A DNA stretch of 64,000 bases from JANQQN01 sp964519665 (GTDB lineage: Bacteria; Myxococcota; Kuafuiibacteriia; Kuafuiibacteriales; Kuafuiibacteriaceae), in assembly GCA_964519665.1 (NCBI GenBank), contig CAZFIV010000021.1, positions 18,555-82,554 on the forward strand. Reading direction: 5' to 3'. Each line of letters starts with the position of its first letter. Positions within the stretch are counted from its first letter, which is position 1. Below are positions 55,332 through 64,000 of this stretch, piece by piece. The position numbers and the translations under genes are program-made. The notes beneath the pieces were generated by a model. That model was not told the DNA's origin. It searched no databases and saw only the letters and a program-made list of their open reading frames with translations.

Positions 55332-55472
55332 CTAGCGCTTGAGGACGTTTCCGAACAGCTGGGCTTCGCTGCGGGTCGTGCCGTCGCGCTCGCGGGCTTT
55401 CTTGGCGGCCTTGCCGCTGCGGCGTGTCTTCGCCTTTCGCTGGTTTTCGGTCTGCTGAGTGTTGGAAGCCAC
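55332..55472 (-). CDS. Small basic protein of unknown function
   Basis: 46 residues from GTG 55472, with GAGG six to seven bases upstream. The sequence is highly charged (RKAKTRRSGKAAKKARERDG) and ends GNVLKR. It looks like a short helical nucleic-acid-binding protein, but no family is recognised. Longer in-frame starts (to 55520) lack the ribosome site. Coding is supported by the SD/start match; no more can be said. Confidence 0.5.
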   Translation of the reverse strand: MASNTQQTENQRKAKTRRSGKAAKKARERDGTTRSEAQLFGNVLKR

Positions 55473-55615
55473 GGGTAACCTCGGGCCCCGCAAGGTAACG
55501 GTCGAAAACGGTGTCGTCAACGCGGAAGCAGGCCGATGCTCGAATTTGCGGAAAATGACAGTCCGGCGAAAGAGGCGTCCGGCCTAGCTCTGGACTCGCC
55601 TACTCCCTGAACCCT

Positions 55616-58372
<2,757 letters not shown>

Positions 58373-58376
58373 CGAA

Positions 58377-58571
58377 ATGGCGTCGACCAAAAAAACGCCG
58401 CCGAAGCCGGAGTGGACCGAATTCGAGTGTCCGCTCTGCACCGCCAACAATATCTGGGACGACGGTTTCACGTACGGCGACGAGCTCTATTGCAGCTGGT
58501 GCGGGGCCATCATGACCGTGAAGAAGATCCCCGACGAGCTTGAGGCCCGCTATCGGCTCATCCTGGAGTGA
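58377..58571 (+). CDS. Small zinc-ribbon protein
   Basis: 64 residues from ATG 58377, five bases after the kinase stop. Two Cys pairs, CPLC and CSWC, are spaced about 24 residues apart (ECPLCTANNIWDDGFTYGDE and LYCSWCGAIMT) and form a zinc ribbon. The rest is charged. The 3' end overlaps the convergent response regulator by 22 bases. It is possibly a kinase partner or substrate (inference from spacing). Confidence 0.75.
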   Translation: MASTKKTPPKPEWTEFECPLCTANNIWDDGFTYGDELYCSWCGAIMTVKKIPDELEARYRLILE

Positions 58572-59662
58572 TCGACGCGAAGCACGCTCCACTCCTGGTC
58601 GGACACCTGCTCGTACGCTGCGACCACGTCCGGATCGAGGGCTCCGCCGGCCTGACGCCGGATCTCTTCTCGGGCCCACGCCCATCCGCGGGAAGGACGT
58701 TTGTCCTCCGGGCGCGTGAGGTTGTCGAGGACCTGAACGAGTTGAAGGATCCTCGCCCCGACCGGAATGTCTCGTCCCGATAGCCCCATCGCCGTGGACG
58801 CCCCATCGAACCGGTCCACTTCGTGTCGAACGATGGCCGCGGCATCGGTCAAGAAGTCGACGTACTCCAGGATATCGGCGCCGCGGCACCGATGCTCATG
58901 AAGAAGCGCTCGGTCCGAAGCCGACAGCGGGGCGCTCGGTCGCACGAGATCGTCGGGCGCGCTCACCGTCGCGATGCCTTGCAGGAGCGCGCCGTGTTCC
59001 ACGGCCGCGAGCTCTCGGTCGCCCAGACCCAGCTGCTCCCCTAGCCGTCGCGCGTACCGAGCCAGCCGCCCCGACCGACCCCTGTCGGGACCGATTCGGA
59101 GGTCCATCGTAGCCGCCCAGACGTTCAGCAGGGCGTTGGTCCGCTCCATCAAGAGCTGGTCGAGGCGGTCGTTGATGGCCGCCAGCGCAGTATTCTTTTG
59201 GTGCAGTTCGTCGAGAAGCTGAGCATTTCTGTGGGCCAGATTGGCGCGGTCCTGCGCCTTACGAACCAGCGTCAGCAGGTCTTCGGCGGCGACGGGTTTG
59301 GTGATGATCTGGAAGATGGCCCCCGAGTTGACGGCCTGCAGAGCCTCGTCGAGGCTCAACTGGCCAGATACGAGAATCCGGGTCGCCCACGGCGTGGTGA
59401 AGGCCACTTCGCGAAGAAACGCGACGCCGTCGATGCCCGGCATCTGATAGTCGGCCAGAACGACCCCGAAAGCGTTCGGGTCTTCATCGATGGCCTCTAG
59501 GGCCTCTTCCCCTCCGGCTGCCAGCCTGCAGGGGACCCTCGCCCGTTTCAGGAACCGACCCACCGTGCGACGGACGAGAGGATCATCGTCGACGAACAAT
59601 ACCTGTCCGCTGGTGGCGCTGCCGGGTGCTTTCGATCCCTCGATTGTATGCGGTTGCTCCAT
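58550..59662 (-). CDS. Response regulator with degenerate HD-GYP domain
   Basis: 370 residues from ATG 59662 (GGAGG upstream). The receiver domain (~18-135) has VLFVDDDPLVRRT, phospho-acceptor Asp in VVLADYQMPGIDG, Ser in ILVSGQLS and Lys in IITKPVAAEDL. A helical linker leads to an HD-GYP-like domain. There HD is AVEHGALLQGI, the HHE motif is IVRHEVDRFDGAS, and GYP is lost (GAS). The family RxxR-like end (RPEDKRPSRGW, then DPDVVAAYEQ) is still visible. It probably cannot cleave c-di-GMP. It may act as a binding module. It ends the operon that begins at 62437. Confidence 0.87.
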   Translation of the reverse strand: MEQPHTIEGSKAPGSATSGQVLFVDDDPLVRRTVGRFLKRARVPCRLAAGGEEALEAIDEDPNAFGVVLADYQMPGIDGVAFLREVAFTTPWATRILVSGQLSLDEALQAVNSGAIFQIITKPVAAEDLLTLVRKAQDRANLAHRNAQLLDELHQKNTALAAINDRLDQLLMERTNALLNVWAATMDLRIGPDRGRSGRLARYARRLGEQLGLGDRELAAVEHGALLQGIATVSAPDDLVRPSAPLSASDRALLHEHRCRGADILEYVDFLTDAAAIVRHEVDRFDGASTAMGLSGRDIPVGARILQLVQVLDNLTRPEDKRPSRGWAWAREEIRRQAGGALDPDVVAAYEQVSDQEWSVLRVDHSRMSR

Positions 59663-59754
59663 CAACCCTCCGGCGGGTGGAGAACGTCCACCCGTCGCTC
59701 AAATCATCGGGTCGTCGGGACGGGAGTTAAATTCCCCGCCCTCGTTCGGCCCGC

Positions 59755-61533
59755 TCACTCGAGGGTAGGGTCTTGTTTGCCCATTCGAAGGCGCCGAATG
59801 GCCTCTCGGCGGACCTTGTCGGCGGCCGAGGTGATTTCGGCGGGAATCGGTGAGCTCGTCGACCGTTCCGGCCCGTTGTAGCTCACCACCACCGTCGTCG
59901 TGTCATCGAATTGCGGGGCGTCTGCGACATGTCGCTGGCAGGCCTGAAGCGTTCGCTCCAGCAGGTCATCGGCCCGGGAGCTGCCCGAACCCAAGACCGA
60001 CATGAGCCGCTGCATCCCGAACATCTCACGCTGGGGATTCATCGCTTCGACCAAACCATCGGTGAACAGGAAGACGGCGTCGCCCGGCCGAAGGTCATAG
60101 TTCTCGCTCTCGTACGTGGTGTCGGTCAGGACCCCGAGCGGAAGGCCGGAGGTGCTGTCGAGCGAATGGACTTCCCCCGGGGCCTGACGGCGAACGACCA
60201 GCGGCATGTGGCCGGCGTTGGCGATCGTCAGTCGGCGGCGCCCCGCATCCAGCACCGCGTAGATCAGCGTGACGAAGATGTCGTCGTGACCGCTTTCGGT
60301 CACCGCTCGATTCATCCACTCGAGGACCCGCGCCGGATCGGACTCCGCGAGCGCAAAGTATCGAAGGTCGCGGGTCAGCCGAGCCATGTAGAGCGCGGCG
60401 CTGATGCCTTTGCCCGCGACGTCGCCCACGACGATACCGAGCCGATCGTCAGGAAGGCGAACAAAGTCGTAAAAGTCGCCTCCGACCTCGTAGGCGGGAT
60501 CGTACCGGGCGGCGAAGGTGTAGCCATCCAGCACGGGGATTCGACGCGGCAAGAAAGACTGCTGAATGCGTTCGGCCAGGTGGAGGTCTTGCTCGAGTCG
60601 CTGTCGCTTGAGGAGTTCTTCGTGCAGACGAGCGTTGCCGAGGGCCGCCGCGGCTTGGCCGGCGATGCCCGTCAAGAGTTCGAGGTCGGCCTGCGAAAAG
60701 GCGGCGATGCCCGGGCTGTCGAGATACACGACCCCGACCGCTTCGCCCCGCCAGACCAAAGGCGCGGCCATCATCGCCCGAATGCCGAAATTCGCCACCG
60801 AGAGGCCGGCCTTGAAGCGCTGGTCTTCCATCGCGTCGTGCGACAGCACGGCGTGGCGATGGTTGATCACATCTTGAAGGATGGTGCGGGAGACTTTGAC
60901 CTCTTCGTCGTCGTCCCGTCGGCGACGTTTCACGGCCTTCGGAATCAGCTGCTCACCCTTGTCGTCGACCAACATCACGAAGGCGCGCTCGGCCTTCGGA
61001 AACACGTCGAACAGGCGGTTGAGCACCTCGGGGAGGAGTTCGTCGAGGTCCAGGATATTCGAGATCGCGTCGGACACGGCGACGATGGTCTTCAGGCGCC
61101 CCGCCATCAGGAGGAGCTCGCGCGGATTGGTGAGCGTGGTGAGGGCCTGGGCGTCTTGCCGGAGCCGGGGCTCGTTTGCGTCGACCGTCTTGACGATTCG
61201 GGGACTGGAAGCGGTGCCGCCAACCATGGTCACGGCATCGGTCACCGGCGAGGCATCCTGAAACTCGAACCGCGCGTTGCAGACCCGAATGACGTCACCG
61301 CGCTCGAGGAAGTGCCGACGTACCGCTTGGTCGTTGACGAAGGTCCCGTTGCCTGAGCCGAGGTCTTCCACGAGGTACCGGTTCTCGACTCGGGTGATGC
61401 GCGCATGGCGACGGGAGACCGTCAAATCACGGATGTGCACTTGGCAGTCGAGCGCACGGCCGAGGACGACCACGTCCTTGAGCTCGTACACGGCTCCCGC
61501 ATTGGGGCCTCCGATGGCGCGTAGGCGGCTCAA
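59755..61533 (-). CDS. FHA-GAF-SpoIIE (PP2C) phosphatase, RsbU-like
   Basis: 592 residues. The FHA domain (1-100) has VVLGRALDCQVHIRDLTVSR, RRHARI and SGNGTFVND, for phosphothreonine binding. A GAF domain (~150-320) with LDELLPEVLNRLFDVFPKAE follows. The SpoIIE phosphatase domain has the Mg/Mn residues in IVVGDVAGKGISAALYM, plus FLFTDGLVEA. This should dephosphorylate a STAS-domain protein and so set the partner switch. The FHA domain links it to the Ser/Thr kinases nearby (inference). It follows the STAS gene by 43 bases. Confidence 0.93.
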   Translation of the reverse strand: MSRLRAIGGPNAGAVYELKDVVVLGRALDCQVHIRDLTVSRRHARITRVENRYLVEDLGSGNGTFVNDQAVRRHFLERGDVIRVCNARFEFQDASPVTDAVTMVGGTASSPRIVKTVDANEPRLRQDAQALTTLTNPRELLLMAGRLKTIVAVSDAISNILDLDELLPEVLNRLFDVFPKAERAFVMLVDDKGEQLIPKAVKRRRRDDDEEVKVSRTILQDVINHRHAVLSHDAMEDQRFKAGLSVANFGIRAMMAAPLVWRGEAVGVVYLDSPGIAAFSQADLELLTGIAGQAAAALGNARLHEELLKRQRLEQDLHLAERIQQSFLPRRIPVLDGYTFAARYDPAYEVGGDFYDFVRLPDDRLGIVVGDVAGKGISAALYMARLTRDLRYFALAESDPARVLEWMNRAVTESGHDDIFVTLIYAVLDAGRRRLTIANAGHMPLVVRRQAPGEVHSLDSTSGLPLGVLTDTTYESENYDLRPGDAVFLFTDGLVEAMNPQREMFGMQRLMSVLGSGSSRADDLLERTLQACQRHVADAPQFDDTTTVVVSYNGPERSTSSPIPAEITSAADKVRREAIRRLRMGKQDPTLE

Positions 61534-61576
61534 GATTGGCTCAAGGTCGGGTTGTCGACAGAAGGAACGGCACCCG

Positions 61577-61918
61577 TCAGGTCGAGAACCGAGCGACCGC
61601 CGCGTCGATGGTGTCGAAGATCTCGAAGGCTCGATTGAGCTTCAGGAGCTTGAAAATCTCGGACGGTTGGCCTTGCAGGCGGGCGATCTTCACGTCGCCC
61701 TGCAGCGGCTCCACGCGCTTGTACAACGACACGATCACCCCGACCCCAGAACTGTCGATCAGCTCGAGGCCGCTCATGTCGAGGACGACGTTGATCTTGC
61801 GAGCGGCGAGCAGGGCCTCGATTTCCTTTCGAAGCGACGGCGCCGTGAGGGCGTCGAGGTTGCCCTGCAGCGCAAAGACCGTCACGTCGCCGAGCTCTTT
61901 TTTGTCGTATTCCAACAT
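61577..61918 (-). CDS. STAS-domain anti-sigma factor antagonist (RsbV-like)
   Basis: 113 residues. A single STAS domain has ITV-like strands DVTVFALQGNLDALTAPSLR and VVLDMSGLELIDSSGVGVIV, with the phosphorylatable Ser in DSSGVG. It should be phosphorylated by the HATPase kinase upstream and dephosphorylated by the SpoIIE phosphatase downstream. It begins 18 bases after the HATPase gene. Confidence 0.95.
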   Translation of the reverse strand: MLEYDKKELGDVTVFALQGNLDALTAPSLRKEIEALLAARKINVVLDMSGLELIDSSGVGVIVSLYKRVEPLQGDVKIARLQGQPSEIFKLLKLNRAFEIFDTIDAAVARFST

Positions 61919-61936
61919 CGTTCGCGTCCTCGTGCC

Positions 61937-62437
61937 TCAGAGCTCCGGCGGGGGATCGTCGGAAGATTTGTCGAAGTGTAACACCATGGATAGCACGTTG
62001 CGGTTGTCGATGCGTTCATAAGTGACCTCGTCCATGAAATTCCGGATGATGAAGAGTCCGAGACCGCCTTCGGGAAGATTGTCGAGGTCGGGCTCGGGAA
62101 CGAGGTCAGGCTCGAAGGTTCGACCGTAGTCGACCACGCTGATGACCAGGGAGGCCGGGGTCACCTGCATCTCCACTTCGACGGGCCCCGGGACATCATC
62201 GCCATAGGCATGGATCACCGCATTGTTGAACGCTTCGATGAACGCGCTGATGACCCGGTGCCCGGTGTCTTCGGGAAATCTGCCGCGACGCACCAGATGG
62301 TGGCAGATATCGGCCAGAAACGCCCGAGGTCCATCCCGGTACACGAGGCGTCCGGGGACCGTCAGTCGAAAATTCTCGGGCTCGGTCAACGCTTCCATGC
62401 CGTCAATGGACACAGTCGTCATGCCCAAGGCTAACAC
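61937..62437 (-). CDS. Anti-sigma factor serine kinase, HATPase_c (RsbW-like)
   Basis: 166 residues from GTG 62437, which has GGGGGAG upstream; ATG 62422 is an alternative. The N box is FIEAFNNAVIHAYGDD, G1 is VVDYGRTFEPD and G2 is EGGLGLFIIRNFMD, the short GHKL fold. It is expected to phosphorylate the STAS protein and bind a sigma factor or other partner. No sigma gene lies next to it. It heads the operon of four genes on the minus strand. Confidence 0.93.
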   Translation of the reverse strand: MLALGMTTVSIDGMEALTEPENFRLTVPGRLVYRDGPRAFLADICHHLVRRGRFPEDTGHRVISAFIEAFNNAVIHAYGDDVPGPVEVEMQVTPASLVISVVDYGRTFEPDLVPEPDLDNLPEGGLGLFIIRNFMDEVTYERIDNRNVLSMVLHFDKSSDDPPPEL

Positions 62438-62587
62438 CTACTCTCCCCCGAACATGGTGGCAAGGCCCCCATGGTGGCCTCGATGCTCGTGGGGCGACGT
62501 CGATGTCGGGGCCCGCCGACCTCGGCTCATCAGACCATAGGCCCCAGCCGCAAGCCCCGGCTCACCGGATGGCCGTATAATCCGCGT

Positions 62588-63901
62588 ATGCTCCAACGAT
62601 CCACACCGATGCGGTCGGTCCTCGTCTTGATAACGGGGATCGCGTCCACCCACTGCACCGACGACGAGACCTTTACACTGCTCTGCTCCCCGACCCAGGC
62701 GATGGTCGGCGAGCGGATCGACATCACCCTCGAGTACGATATCGACGACGAGGAAGCTCCGTTCGAGTTCAGCGCATCGGGAGGGCTCGGGATGTTCGAC
62801 GAGGTCTCCATCGAGCCGCCCAATTCGTTTGGCTCGGTGACCAACGGATTTACCCCCCAGGCGACGGGCACGACCAGCCTGGTGGCGAGCCGGGACGGGA
62901 CCGCGGTGGCCTCCTGCCCGATCGAGATCGTCGCGATGGGCACCTTTCAGGTGGCGGTTCAAGTCACGGGTAACGGAACCGTTCGCTTCAACAACGTCGA
63001 CTGCCCGCCGGATTGTCAGGAGCAGATCGCCTCCGGTGAAATGGTCACCTTGGTCGCCACCGCCGACAACGGCTGGACCTTCGACGGGTGGACCGGCGAC
63101 TGCGCGTCCGCGGTCAGCACGACGGCCACCGTCGACGTCGACGGGGACAAGAGCTGCGGCGCTCGGTTCGTCGAGCTGACCGGCCCGGGGCCCGGTGAGG
63201 TGGCGGTCGCCGCCGGCACCTTCAGGCGGGGATGCACGCTGCCGTCGTGCCCGGGTACCGAGCCGGCGTCGGATATCGCCATGTCGGGGTTCATCATCGA
63301 TGAGACCGAAGTGACCGTGGCCGCCTACCGAACTTGCGTCGACGACGGGACGTGCACCGCACCAGCGTCGGGCAGCGACTGCAACTATCAAGACGCGACC
63401 CGCGATCAGCACCCGGTCAACTGCGTGACCTGGCAGCAAGCGAAGGACTACTGCGCGTTCGTGGGCAAAGACCTGCCGACCGAAGCCCAGTGGGAAATGG
63501 CCGCCCGAGGCACAGCCGACGAGCGCATCTTCCCTTGGGGTGACGACGATGCCGACTGCGCCCGCGTCAACATCATTGTCTTTTTGGAATCCGAGATGAG
63601 GGCGGAAACGTGCGTGGGATCCACGACCCCGGTCGGCACCTATCCGACCGGAGCGTCTCCCAACGGCACCCTCGACATGGCGGGCAACGTCTCTGAATGG
63701 GTGGAGGACTGGTACGAGCCGGACTACTACAACACCGGCCCGACGATGGATCCACCGTCTCCGCCGTCGAGCCCGGTTGGATCTCGAGTTCATCGGGGGG
63801 GGAGCTTCGGCTCCAGCTTTGGGAAGGGCTACGTTTTCACCAGAGACTTCGTGGCGCCGGAGACGGCCCGCGCCGAGATCGGTTTTCGGTGCGCTCGCTG
63901 A
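62588..63901 (+). CDS. Secreted SUMF1/FGE-sulfatase-domain protein with InlB-type repeat
   Basis: 437 residues from ATG 62588 or the internal ATG 62609 (MRSVLVLITGIASTHC, signal peptide with a possible lipid-attachment Cys). A disulfide-bearing Ig-like domain (LLCSPTQAMVGERIDITLEY) is followed by a bacterial repeat with ATADNGWTFDGWTGDCAS. The SUMF1 domain begins at VAAGTFRRGC and shows DETEVTVAAYRTCVDDGTC, VNCVTWQQAKDYCAFVGKDL, PTEAQWEMAARGT, AGNVSEWVEDWY and HRGGSFGSS. This is the formylglycine-generating-enzyme fold, used in Myxococcota mostly for non-catalytic exported proteins. It is near the window end. Confidence 0.9.
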   Translation: MLQRSTPMRSVLVLITGIASTHCTDDETFTLLCSPTQAMVGERIDITLEYDIDDEEAPFEFSASGGLGMFDEVSIEPPNSFGSVTNGFTPQATGTTSLVASRDGTAVASCPIEIVAMGTFQVAVQVTGNGTVRFNNVDCPPDCQEQIASGEMVTLVATADNGWTFDGWTGDCASAVSTTATVDVDGDKSCGARFVELTGPGPGEVAVAAGTFRRGCTLPSCPGTEPASDIAMSGFIIDETEVTVAAYRTCVDDGTCTAPASGSDCNYQDATRDQHPVNCVTWQQAKDYCAFVGKDLPTEAQWEMAARGTADERIFPWGDDDADCARVNIIVFLESEMRAETCVGSTTPVGTYPTGASPNGTLDMAGNVSEWVEDWYEPDYYNTGPTMDPPSPPSSPVGSRVHRGGSFGSSFGKGYVFTRDFVAPETARAEIGFRCAR

Positions 63902-64000
63902 ACAGAGCGGCCGCTGAGACTTAGCGAGGCTGCGCCTCAAACGCCCGAGTTCATTCGCGATTCCGTGCTGGCGGAGCCTCGCGTCGACAGTTCTCAGCTC

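Noticed and set aside
62438..63940. 500-residue minus-strand frame across the SUMF1 gene
   Set aside because: Antisense to a gene with clear SUMF1 motifs, with Arg/His/Asp-rich shadow composition.

Overview
The window is GC-rich, densely coded chromosomal DNA. Both strands carry operons with 4-base start/stop overlaps and many GTG starts. Gene content suggests a free-living Gram-negative deltaproteobacterial-type organism, most likely Myxococcota or Bradymonadota-like: Ser/Thr kinases with PEGA domains, an FHA-GAF-SpoIIE phosphatase with STAS and HATPase partners, a PilVWX-PilY1 cluster, a PilZ protein, outer-membrane barrels and System I cytochrome c maturation. This placement is inferred from gene repertoire only. 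I see no rRNA, tRNA, insertion sequence, prophage or CRISPR array.

Layout. 1-2257 (-): an M16 peptidase pair, the downstream partner cut by the window edge. 2615-9183: EcsC-like protein, a lone winged-helix regulator divergent from an Omp85-type barrel protein with a degenerate M1-peptidase-like domain, a peroxiredoxin fused to a histone H1-like Lys-rich tail, a YcxB-like protein and a DUF3060 protein. 9335-14644 (+): membrane pyrophosphatase, GreA, RecG. 14586-22105: a PilZ protein and a divergent minor-pilin/PilY1 operon. 22128-26865: YghU, a three-gene ExbB/ExbD-like channel operon, and a divergent barrel protein. 26891-28898: a decayed isocitrate lyase divergent from a RamB/ScfR-type regulator. 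28951-39686: NDH-2, transketolase, aminopeptidase P, rhomboid, SDR, CoaE, tetraheme cytochrome with ResB, and a GNAT acyltransferase.

39807-48362 (-) is one long cytochrome c maturation operon: ccmE, ccmF, ccmH, two unassigned genes, ccmA, ccmB, ccmC, a ccmD-like gene, a 49-residue membrane protein and an ATP-grasp enzyme. CcmE has the Cys-x3-Tyr form of the heme-binding site, and no ccmG is present. 48541-54853: EngB, a Ser/Thr kinase, leucine dehydrogenase and Lon. 54854-55331 is a non-coding stretch with an unusual higher-order tandem repeat. 55332-62437 is a signalling island: a small basic protein, a second kinase with a zinc-ribbon partner, a response regulator with a dead HD-GYP domain, and an Rsb-like partner-switching set. 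62588-63901 is a secreted SUMF1-type protein.

The strongest candidates for something new are the histone-tailed one-Cys peroxiredoxin, the M1-like/Omp85 fusion, the 26-kDa-scale unassigned genes embedded in the ccm operon, the three-gene channel operon, the isocitrate lyase decay beside an intact regulator with a clear operator, and the 91-bp higher-order repeat upstream of lon. I did not find a convincing defence system or mobile island.
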